Shown here piece after piece: positions 17,457-25,235 of a stretch of 64,000 bases of DNA. Location: NCBI GenBank assembly GCA_016709145.1, contig JADJEK010000001.1:992001-1056000 (forward strand). Reading direction: 5' to 3'. Made by a program: the position numbers and the translations under genes. This stretch comes from Planctomycetota bacterium. Its GTDB lineage: Bacteria; Planctomycetota; B15-G4; JADJEK01. The notes under the pieces were generated by a model. That model searched no databases. It saw only the letters and a list, made by a program, of their open reading frames with translations, and was not told the origin of the DNA. How positions within the stretch are numbered: the stretch's first letter is position 1; the number at the start of each line of letters is the position of its first letter.

Positions 17457-18319
17457 GCGACCGCCTCCACCGCGAGCTTGAACTTGTCCTTGTTGGCGAT
17501 CAGGTCGTCGAGCTCTTCGGGGTAGATGTTCAGTTTCGCCAGCATCGGGTGGTCGCGAACCGCGGCCTCGTCGACCGCTCGCGGTCCGACGAGCCAATGC
17601 GCGATGTCGTCGGCGAGCCGCGTCATCATCGCGGTCTGCGCCGCGCTCGGCGCGGACGTCGGATCGTGGTGGAACAGGATCGTCTCGGACATGCGCGCCG
17701 GGAGTTTCCAGTTGTGGACGACATCGGCGCCGACGCGGCAGTGGAACTCGTCCGCGGCCGCGAACAGCGCTTCCTCCGACACCGTGACTTTGAGGCGCTT
17801 CGACGCGTCGACCAATGCCTGCAGCACGACAGGGCGACCGACGTCGTGCAGCAGCCCGCACAGGAACGCTTCTTCGACGTTCCAGCGCCGCATGCGCGCG
17901 ACCTCTTGCGCGATCACCGCCGCACCCATCGAGTGGCGGAACAGCGCGCGGATGACTTCTTCGAGTCCGTCGACTTTGAACACGCGGCTCTGGCACGAGA
18001 TGATCAGCGCCATCTCGCGGATCTTCTTCAGACCGAGGCGCGACAGCGCCTGCTGCAGCGACACGATCTGGACCTTGCCGGAGTACAGCGCCGAGTTGCA
18101 CAGGTGAAGCATGTGCCCGGTCATCGACTGATCGCGGTTCACGATCGCCGTGAGCGCCTTGATGTCGCAGTTCTCGTCACTGCTCGCCGAGATGACCTGC
18201 GTCGCCACGTCCGGCAACACCGGCATCTCGAGCTTGCCCGATGCGAGCGCGCTCTCGAGGTCGGTCCGCAGGATCTCGGGCAGATTCGCAGGCGACGACT
18301 GCGTGGCGGTCTCGCTCAT
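17453..18319 (-). CDS. HDOD-domain signalling protein
   Basis: 288 residues from ATG 18319. HDOD domain about 15-215: PVLPDVATQVI, ALTAIVNRDQSMTGHMLHLCNSA, VSLQQALSRLGLKKIREMAL, and an HD-like AFLCGLLHDVGRPV segment. HDOD proteins are usually non-hydrolytic relatives of HD-GYP phosphodiesterases that act in regulation of motility, stress or two-component pathways. No receiver or other output domain is fused. Translationally coupled to sthA. The upstream 212-nt gap shows no further gene. A longer frame to 18469 lacks a signal for initiation. Confidence 0.85.
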   Translation of the reverse strand: MSETATQSSPANLPEILRTDLESALASGKLEMPVLPDVATQVISASSDENCDIKALTAIVNRDQSMTGHMLHLCNSALYSGKVQIVSLQQALSRLGLKKIREMALIISCQSRVFKVDGLEEVIRALFRHSMGAAVIAQEVARMRRWNVEEAFLCGLLHDVGRPVVLQALVDASKRLKVTVSEEALFAAADEFHCRVGADVVHNWKLPARMSETILFHHDPTSAPSAAQTAMMTRLADDIAHWLVGPRAVDEAAVRDHPMLAKLNIYPEELDDLIANKDKFKLAVEAVA

Positions 18320-18531
18320 GAGGGTTCCAGGCTCCGGATTCGGCCGATCGGTCCACGCTGTGCACGCGAGCCTCTCGCGGGCTCGCGCGACAACGCCTCC
18401 CCTGTTTCGGCAGATCACCCGGCCGACTTGGGCCGTTCGCGCGGATTCGCCCCGCGCCGGCTGGAACACGACGGTCTCTCGGAGGCCACGAACGTGGATC
18501 CTTCGGACCGACTCACGCTCTCTTGGCGCCG

Positions 18532-20385
18532 TCAGGGACCGACGAATCGGACGCGCACGCCGCCGTCGAACTCCTCGAAGCGCAGCAGCGAGCCATGCAG
18601 CGCATCACCGAGGTCGGGATCGTCGACCCACTCGGTGACGACCTCGAGGATCTCCCGCACCGAGTCGACCACGTCTTCGTCCTCGCCCGAACGATCGAGC
18701 ACGTCGGGCCACCGATGCACGAGCGCGACCCACGCGCTGAACGACTCCACGAAATGGCGCGGGTGGACGTAGGTCCAGCGCGTCGAGACCGCGTCGGCCG
18801 CGACATCGAGTCGGTCGTGGGCTTCGAGGAACTCGGACGATCCGCCGAGAGGTGCTTCCGCGTAGCGCAGCACGTCTCGCAACGCCGCCGCCGAACTCGC
18901 ACCGACCATGAACCTGCCGCGCAGCGCGACGGCCGGCCGTGAGAACACGTTGCCGCCCGCGAGCACGCATTCGTAGCCGTCGTTGATGTCGTCCAATTCC
19001 CGCAACAGGATGCCCGGCGGGATGAATCGTCGGACGCGGCGCTCGAACAAGGCGCGCAACGCGTTCATGTCCTTCACCTCGAGCGCGAACGCCATGCGCG
19101 GAAGGAACTCACCGCCGCTGTCCTGGGCGAGCTGCGCCACCGCGAACTCGCCACCGAGCAGCGGAGCGAGCTCGTCGCCGAACTCGCCGAGGATGCTCGA
19201 TGGGTTGGGCATGACGATGTTGGGCAATTGGATCGCGCCGGTCGTGAGCCCATACGCATACAGCGCCCGCGCGGCCTCGGTCGCCGTCGACAGCTTGGCG
19301 TCGACGAACGCGACGCGCGCCCCGAGACGCTCGTGGAAACCGAACGCGCGCGGCTCGCCACTGCGATCCCGGAACTGCGACGCCGGCTTCCGGATCGAAT
19401 CGCTGGTGATCGCTGAGCGTTGTTCGAGGAACGCTTCGCACTCGAAGCTCGAGCCGACCGCGCGCAAGCTCGCCGCGATCCCGTCGACGTCGGCGAACGG
19501 TCCATCGAGCGCGGCACGGACCGCCCAATTCCCCACGGTGAACGCGCCGCTCGATTGACGCACACGCCGCAAGTCGACGAAGCAGAACAACGAGCCGTTG
19601 GCTCCACCGGCGTTGCGCCAGAACGTCTGGAAACGGCGATTCTGGGCCAGCGAAGCGACCGAGTCGTCGAGCGCGCGATCCGCGGCCTCACGCACCTTCG
19701 TCGCCGTCTTGCCGGCGATGACGAGGTCGCCGACCTGACACACGGCGAAGTGGTGGCCTTCGACTTCGTCGTCGACCTCGATCAGATCGAGCCCTCGGTG
19801 ACTCGTGAACGCGACGTCGACGTCTTCGTCGAGTTCGAACGGCAGGTCGAACGCCTCGAGCGCTTCGAACGCATCGTCGCGCTTCGCATCGTTCGCGAGG
19901 AAGCGCAGCGTCGCGGCCAGACCGGTCAGTCCATGGGCGTCGGCCAGGACCAAGTAGTCGGGCTCGGCTCCGCGCTCCGTCGTCACGAATCCGTCGACGG
20001 CGAGCGCGACCGGACCGCTGCCCCGCGTGAACAACCACGATGCCTCGGCGAGGATCGGCAGCGGCACCAAGGCCCGCACCTGAGGTTCGAGCGCCTGCAG
20101 ACAGTCGTCGAGCAGCGACCCGTCGACCGTATCGAACGCCTCGATCAAATCGGTGCGACGCGCACGGCGCGTGAACGCGGCGCGGTCGTCGACGAACAGC
20201 ACGACGTGGGCATCGCGCGGCACGAGTCGAGCGATGCGCTCCAACGCGTCGGTGGGAGCCGCGGTCGCGTCTCCGGTCATCAGCATCGCCGACATCACCG
20301 CAGCGGCGACGGCCGCGCACAGCGCGGACGCCCTCGGGCGTTGCCATCGATACCGCGGACGTTCTGGTAGTTGCGAAGGCGTCAT
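18532..20385 (-). CDS. Secreted or anchored protein of the DUF3352-like type, function unknown
   Basis: 617 residues. After a basic N-terminus there is a hydrophobic segment (about 20-43, ending DATAAP), a signal peptide or anchor. The body starts LERIARLVPRDAHVVLFVDD and alternates globular strands such as GPVALAVDGF, VCQVGDLVIAGKTATKVREAADRAL and RPAVALRGRFMVGASSAAALRDVLRY. The pattern resembles DUF3352 proteins (long beta/alpha repeats of Gram-negative and planctomycete secreted proteins). A similar protein sits at 55013. The start codon overlaps the sigma54-activator stop by 4 bp (20382-20385), so it is likely the last gene of the lysA operon. Confidence 0.6.
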   Translation of the reverse strand: MTPSQLPERPRYRWQRPRASALCAAVAAAVMSAMLMTGDATAAPTDALERIARLVPRDAHVVLFVDDRAAFTRRARRTDLIEAFDTVDGSLLDDCLQALEPQVRALVPLPILAEASWLFTRGSGPVALAVDGFVTTERGAEPDYLVLADAHGLTGLAATLRFLANDAKRDDAFEALEAFDLPFELDEDVDVAFTSHRGLDLIEVDDEVEGHHFAVCQVGDLVIAGKTATKVREAADRALDDSVASLAQNRRFQTFWRNAGGANGSLFCFVDLRRVRQSSGAFTVGNWAVRAALDGPFADVDGIAASLRAVGSSFECEAFLEQRSAITSDSIRKPASQFRDRSGEPRAFGFHERLGARVAFVDAKLSTATEAARALYAYGLTTGAIQLPNIVMPNPSSILGEFGDELAPLLGGEFAVAQLAQDSGGEFLPRMAFALEVKDMNALRALFERRVRRFIPPGILLRELDDINDGYECVLAGGNVFSRPAVALRGRFMVGASSAAALRDVLRYAEAPLGGSSEFLEAHDRLDVAADAVSTRWTYVHPRHFVESFSAWVALVHRWPDVLDRSGEDEDVVDSVREILEVVTEWVDDPDLGDALHGSLLRFEEFDGGVRVRFVGP

Positions 20386-22034
20386 AGGATCCCGTACTTG
20401 CGCAGGCGGTTGTAGAACGTGCGGCGCGGCAAACCGAGTGCCTTCGCGGCCTCGCTTCGGTTTCCGGAGCAGCGTTCCAGCGCGGCAAAAATGGCTTCCT
20501 TCTCGAGCTCTTCGAGCGTCCGTCCCGCCAGCGACGCGGCGCGATCGCCCGCGCTCGGCGTGCTCTTCTCGAGCGTCGCGACGAGGTGCGACTCGATCGT
20601 GTTGTCGGTCGCGAGCGCGGCCATGCGGCGCATCTCGTTCTCGAGTTCGCGGACGTTGCCGGGCCAGTCGTGCGCGATCAGCGCGCGCATCGCGGCCGGC
20701 GTGATGCGGCGGCGTTCCTCGCCGGTGTCCTTCGCGATGCGGTCGAGCATGTGCTCGACGAGCAGCGGGATGTCGTCGCGGCGTTCGCGCAACGGCGGCA
20801 GTCGGATCGTCATGACCTTGAGGCGGTAGTAGAGGTCCTCGCGGAACTTGTTCTCGCCGACCATGCGCGCGAGCTCGGCGTTGGTCGCCGCGATGATGCG
20901 CACGTCGACCTGCGTGGGCTTGGTCGCTCCGACCTTGCGGAACTCACCTTCTTGCAGCACGCGCAGGAGCTTGCGCTGCATCGGTTCCGTCATCTCGCCG
21001 ATCTCGTCGAGGAACAGCGTTCCGCAGTGGGCTTGCTCGAACAGACCCTTGCGGTCCGAGTCGGCACCCGTGAACGCACCCTTCACGTAACCGAACAACT
21101 CGCTCTCGAGCAGCGATTCCGCCAAAGCGGCGCAGTTCTCCGACAGGAACGGCTTGTCCTTGCGGCGACCGTGGCGATAGATCGCGCGCGCGATGAGCTC
21201 TTTGCCGGTACCGCTTTCGCCGAGCACGAGGACCGGGTAGTCGGTCTCGCTGACGATGTCGATCAGGCGGAAGACCTCGCGCATCGACGCCGACTGGCCG
21301 ACGATGTCGGAGTAGTCGTGCTTGAGCGGTGGCAGATGCACCGAGGCCAGGCGTTCGCGCGTCTCTTGCAGTTCGGCTTCCTGCTCCTTCACGCGACTCT
21401 CGAGGCGCTGGTTCAGCTCGATGAGACGCAAGCGTTGCGCTTCGTTCTCGGCGTGCAGGCGTGCGTTCTCGACCGCGACGGCGGCTTGGTCCGCGAACAC
21501 GCCGAGCAGCTCCCGATCGCCGGGCGAGAACGACCCGGTGCGGAAGCGGTGATCGATGTAGATGCAGCCGAGCACGCGGTCTTGCACCTTCAGCGGCACG
21601 CACAGGATCGAGCGCAGTTGCAGTCCGGCCACCGACGAGTACTTGCCGAAGTCGGGATCGTCCTGCGCCGAGTCGGTCAGGATCGTCTCGCCGGTCTTCA
21701 TCGCGCGTTCTGCGATCGTGTGGCTGATCTTGAACTCCGGCGACTTCACGGCTTCACGATCGAGGTTGCGCGCGACCTCGACCTGCCCGCGACCTTGTTC
21801 GCTGGCGAGGATCAAGAAGCCCCGCTCCGCACCCGTGAGTTCGATCACCGAGTCGAGGATCAACGCGAGCAGCTTCTTCGGCTGCCGTTCCGAGACCAGT
21901 GCTCGATTGATCGACAACACGCGCACGAGGCGCTCGTTCTCACGCGCGAGCGCGTCGCCGCCGAGCAGCGAGTCGCGCAGGAACGACTTCAGATCCTTGC
22001 GCTTCTTGTCGGGGCGCTCCGGAGCGTCGGTCAT
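20382..22034 (-). CDS. GAF-domain sigma54-dependent transcriptional activator, Fis-type DNA binding
   Basis: 550 residues from ATG 22034. Order: GAF domain (about 40-195), coiled coil (about 195-232), AAA+ domain (about 243-475) and Fis-type helix-turn-helix at the C-terminus (NRSEAAKALGLPRRTFYNRLRKYGIL region). Walker A GESGTGKE 272-279, GAFTGA 319-324 (the sigma54 contact loop), Walker B LFLDEIGEM. It should activate RNA polymerase-sigma54 after ligand binding to GAF. The ligand is unknown. There is a 4-bp overlap with the IscU/NifU-like gene upstream and with the DUF3352-like gene downstream. No sigma54 -24/-12 promoter was found nearby by eye. Confidence 0.93.
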   Translation of the reverse strand: MTDAPERPDKKRKDLKSFLRDSLLGGDALARENERLVRVLSINRALVSERQPKKLLALILDSVIELTGAERGFLILASEQGRGQVEVARNLDREAVKSPEFKISHTIAERAMKTGETILTDSAQDDPDFGKYSSVAGLQLRSILCVPLKVQDRVLGCIYIDHRFRTGSFSPGDRELLGVFADQAAVAVENARLHAENEAQRLRLIELNQRLESRVKEQEAELQETRERLASVHLPPLKHDYSDIVGQSASMREVFRLIDIVSETDYPVLVLGESGTGKELIARAIYRHGRRKDKPFLSENCAALAESLLESELFGYVKGAFTGADSDRKGLFEQAHCGTLFLDEIGEMTEPMQRKLLRVLQEGEFRKVGATKPTQVDVRIIAATNAELARMVGENKFREDLYYRLKVMTIRLPPLRERRDDIPLLVEHMLDRIAKDTGEERRRITPAAMRALIAHDWPGNVRELENEMRRMAALATDNTIESHLVATLEKSTPSAGDRAASLAGRTLEELEKEAIFAALERCSGNRSEAAKALGLPRRTFYNRLRKYGIL

Positions 22035-22390
22035 GGCGACCCTCGCAACGCGCGTTTCAACGCGTCGAGCGCGAGGACGACTCCGTGGCGGCGTGCTTCG
22101 CTGCGCTCCCCTGCTTCGGCCCAGAGCGCGTCGGCGTCGAGCGCGAGGATCGCGTCGACACCGAGCGACTCGGCGCGCTCCAGCACGAACGACGCACCGG
22201 CGATCGTCGCCGAACATCCGCGCGCGAGGAATCGCGCGGCTTCGAGCACGTCCGCGACGACGCGCACTTCGACCTCGACGAGGTCGCCGCACCCGGGATT
22301 GTCGGCCGTGCCGCGCGCCGTCGGCGCTTCGAGGCGGCCGGTGCGGCGCGGGCGCTTGAAGTGATCGAGGAGGATCGGCGACAGCGTCAT
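22031..22390 (-). CDS. IscU/NifU-N-like Fe-S scaffold homologue lacking the third cysteine
   Basis: 119 residues. Matches the IscU/SufU scaffold fold: LLDHFKRPRRTGRLE, NPGCGDLVEVEV (Cys34, Asp36) and ARGCSATIAGASFVLE (Cys59). The third essential position, normally the HC of HCSxLAEDAI, reads H102-G103-VVLALDAL, so the cysteine that accepts sulfur is replaced by Gly. It may bind an iron-sulfur cluster or zinc differently, or have a non-scaffold role (inference). It overlaps lysA and the sigma54 activator by 4 bp each. No iscS or sufS is near. Confidence 0.78.
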   Translation of the reverse strand: MTLSPILLDHFKRPRRTGRLEAPTARGTADNPGCGDLVEVEVRVVADVLEAARFLARGCSATIAGASFVLERAESLGVDAILALDADALWAEAGERSEARRHGVVLALDALKRALRGSP

Positions 22391-23712
22391 GGTTCGTCCG
22401 CCAAGCGTCGCGACGACGTCGTCAGCGGGGTGCCGCAGAGTTCGATCGGTGGCACTTCTTCGCCGCGAACGAGATCGTCGTACGTCTCGCGTCGCCGGAC
22501 CACGCGGGAGCCCCACGGTTCGATCAGGATCTCCGCGGCGCGCGGCCGCGAGTTGTAGTTCGACGCCATCGTGAAGCCGTACGCGCCCGCGAGCTGGACC
22601 GCGAGCAGATCGCCGCGAGCAACGGGCGGCAGCGGACGATCCTGCGCGAGGAAGTCCGCGCTCTCGCAAACGGGTCCGACGACGTCGCACGGCGAGGTCG
22701 TGCCGTCCCGCTCGGGATCGATCACGGGTGCGATCGGATGGAAGCCCTCGTAGAGCGCCGGACGGATCAGATCCGTCATCGCGGCGTCGACGACCACGAA
22801 TCGTCGCTGCTCGCCTCGTTTGACGTACCGAACGCGCGTGATCAAGACGCCGGCGTCGGCCGCGATCACGCGGCCAGGCTCCAGCACGAGCTTCACGTTC
22901 GAGCGCGAGAGCGCGGGCGCCATCGCCAGCGCGAACTGACTGGGCGTCGGCGCCGGCTGATCGGGCCGATACGTCACGCCCATGCCGCCGCCGAGGTTCA
23001 GCGTGTTCACGGCGATGCCGGCGGCTCGCGTGCGCGCGATCAGTGCTTCGAGGCGTTCGAGCGTCTCGCAAAACGGCGCGACGTCGGTGAGTTGCGATCC
23101 GATGTGCACGTGGAAGCCGTCGAACGCGATGCCGGGCAACGAGCTCAAGCCGGCCAGCACGGCTTCGACGTCGGCGACGCGCATGCCGAACTTGTTCTCG
23201 CGTTTGCCGGTCGTGATGTGGCGGTGCGTCTTCGCGTCGACGTCGGGATTCACGCGCAGGAGCACGCGAGCTCGCGTCGACTTCGCGCGTGCGATCGCGT
23301 CGATGGTCTCGAGTTCCGCGATCGACTCGACGTCGAACCACCCGATGTGCGCGTCGAGCGCGTCGGCGATCTCGTCGTCGCTCTTGCCGACTCCGGCGAA
23401 CACCGCGCGCGTCGGATCCGCGCCGATCGCGCGGATGCGGTGCAGTTCACCGCCCGAGACGAGATCGAAGCCCGCGCCGCAGCCGCGCAACACGTCGAGC
23501 ACGGCGAGGTTCGAGTTCGACTTGACCGAGAACGCGATCAGCGGAGCCGGCGCCGGCAGTTGCACGCGGAACGCATCCCGCACCGTCGCGAAGTTCTCGC
23601 GCAGTCGATTCGCCGAGTAGACGTAGACCGGCGTTCCGGTGCGCGCGACCGTTTCCGCGACGTCGATGCCGTCGCAGGTCATTCGGCCGTCGTGCCAGGC
23701 GAAGCCGGCCAT
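22387..23712 (-). CDS. lysA: Diaminopimelate decarboxylase
   Basis: 441 residues, PLP fold-type III. Decarboxylates meso-diaminopimelate to L-lysine. PLP lysine Lys64 in AFSVKSNSNLAVL; HIGSQ at 203-207; glycine-rich LNLGGGMG (about 239-245); LEPGR at 277-281; CESAD at 349-353, whose Cys contacts substrate; Tyr386 in ASNYNSRPR. Family length is normal. ATG 23712 lies 19 nt after the aminotransferase stop. Stop overlaps the next start by 4 bp (22387-22390). Confidence 0.93.
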   Translation of the reverse strand: MAGFAWHDGRMTCDGIDVAETVARTGTPVYVYSANRLRENFATVRDAFRVQLPAPAPLIAFSVKSNSNLAVLDVLRGCGAGFDLVSGGELHRIRAIGADPTRAVFAGVGKSDDEIADALDAHIGWFDVESIAELETIDAIARAKSTRARVLLRVNPDVDAKTHRHITTGKRENKFGMRVADVEAVLAGLSSLPGIAFDGFHVHIGSQLTDVAPFCETLERLEALIARTRAAGIAVNTLNLGGGMGVTYRPDQPAPTPSQFALAMAPALSRSNVKLVLEPGRVIAADAGVLITRVRYVKRGEQRRFVVVDAAMTDLIRPALYEGFHPIAPVIDPERDGTTSPCDVVGPVCESADFLAQDRPLPPVARGDLLAVQLAGAYGFTMASNYNSRPRAAEILIEPWGSRVVRRRETYDDLVRGEEVPPIELCGTPLTTSSRRLADEP

Positions 23713-23731
23713 CGCGCCCGCCTCGCGCGCC

Positions 23732-25012
23732 TCAGGAGGCGCGCGCTTCCTTCGTGGTCTTGCCGTTGCGCTTGGCCGGCTTCGCCGGCTTCGTCGCTCT
23801 GATCGGAGTCGACTTCGCGTGCTTCTTGATGAAGTCCGCGACGCGTTCGAGTCCCGCGATGATGTCGGCCTTGCCGGTCGCGTACGAGAAGCGCAGGTGC
23901 TGCCCTTCGCCCTCGATGCGTTTGCCGAAGTGGATGTCCGCGAGCACCGCGACGCCGGCCTCATGCAGCAGGCGACGGCGCAGCTCTTCCGAGTCCTTCG
24001 CGCCCACCATCTCGCAGGCCTGCGTGACGTTCGGCCAGACGTAGAACGCACCGCCCGGCGTGCGGCAACTGATGCCGGGGATCGAGTTCAGCAGCTTCAC
24101 GATGATGTCGCGCCGTTCGTGGAAGCTCTTGCGCATCTCTTCCACGCACTGCTGCGACGCCGTCAGTGCCGCGAGCGCCGCGTACTGGCTCGGCGCGGGC
24201 GGGCACGAATCGATGTTCGTGTTCCAGCGCGTGAGGTGCGGCGCGAGGATGCGGTTCGCGGCGTAGCCGAGACGCCAGCCCGGCATCGCGTACGTCTTCG
24301 AGCAGCAATCGACGATCACCGTGCGTTCGAGCATGCCCGGCTCGGCCTCGATCGTCGCCAGCGGTCCGTCGTAGACGAGCTTCGAGTACGGCTCGTCGGA
24401 GTAGACCCAGAGCTGATCGTGCTTCGCGACGATCTTCGCGATCTGCGCCATCATCTTCTTGCTGAGCACGCCACCGGTCGGGTTGTGCGGCGAGCACAGG
24501 ATCAGCAGCCGCGACTTCGCCGTGATCTTGCGCTCGAGGTCGTTCAAGTCGAACGCGAAGTCGTTCTTCTCGTGCAGCTCGAGCGGCACCGGCACCGCGC
24601 CCGCGGCCTTGATCATCGATTCGTAGATCGGGAAGCCCGGGTTCGGATAGAGGACCTCGTGGCCCTCGCCGTAGTCGCACACCGACATGATCGTGTTGCC
24701 GATGAACGGCTTCGCGCCGCAGCCGATGACGACGTCGTCGGCCTTCACCTGCACACCGCGCGTCTTCGTGAACTCGGCGGCGACGGCTTCGCGCAGCGGC
24801 ATGATGCCGGCGGACGGCGTGTAGCCGGTCTTGCCTTGGACGATGGAGTCGATCGCCGCGATGCGCGCGTGGTCGGGCGGCGTGAAGTCGGGCTGCCCGA
24901 TGCAGAACGACTTGATGCTCTTGCCTTCGGCGAGCAGCCGATTGACCTCGGCCAGGACCACGAACGCGTTTTCGGTGCCGAGAGCTTCGGTGCGCTTCGA
25001 GAGCGGGAGCAC
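23732..25012 (-). CDS. Class I/II PLP-dependent aminotransferase
   Basis: 426 residues, aspartate aminotransferase fold. Gln/Pro-Asp block IGQPDFTPPDH (38-48), substrate/PLP Asn in SPHNPTGG (174-181), YSDEPYS (204-210), PLP lysine Lys239 in SKTYAMPGWRLGY, with the following Arg247. The C-terminus has about 30 lysine-rich residues (KKHAKSTP to the end) not needed for the fold. GTG at 25012 is supported by AGGAGGT four nt upstream. It precedes lysA by 19 nt, so a role in the lysine/diaminopimelate pathway is possible, but the sequence does not show the DapL hallmark well enough for that name. Confidence 0.9.
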   Translation of the reverse strand: MLPLSKRTEALGTENAFVVLAEVNRLLAEGKSIKSFCIGQPDFTPPDHARIAAIDSIVQGKTGYTPSAGIMPLREAVAAEFTKTRGVQVKADDVVIGCGAKPFIGNTIMSVCDYGEGHEVLYPNPGFPIYESMIKAAGAVPVPLELHEKNDFAFDLNDLERKITAKSRLLILCSPHNPTGGVLSKKMMAQIAKIVAKHDQLWVYSDEPYSKLVYDGPLATIEAEPGMLERTVIVDCCSKTYAMPGWRLGYAANRILAPHLTRWNTNIDSCPPAPSQYAALAALTASQQCVEEMRKSFHERRDIIVKLLNSIPGISCRTPGGAFYVWPNVTQACEMVGAKDSEELRRRLLHEAGVAVLADIHFGKRIEGEGQHLRFSYATGKADIIAGLERVADFIKKHAKSTPIRATKPAKPAKRNGKTTKEARAS

Positions 25013-25235
25013 AAGACCTCCTGGGTGCGAGCGTGCGGTGCGCCGATCCGGCGCAGGGGCGGGCGAATGTAACTCACCGAAGGGTCCGGCGGGAGGGGGC
25101 GGTCTCAGGGTTCGACGGGACGCGCTGTCCGTCCGGGCACATGGGTGACAGCGCCCGCTGCCGACGCGAGCTCGGCGTCGACCGTTGGGTCGTGGATCGA
25201 GGGTCGGCGGTGGCCGGGGCGCGAGCGCAGGGGGC

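Noticed and set aside
23732..25012. Naming the aminotransferase DapL because it precedes lysA
   Set aside because: Sequence supports only a general class I/II aminotransferase; context alone is not enough.
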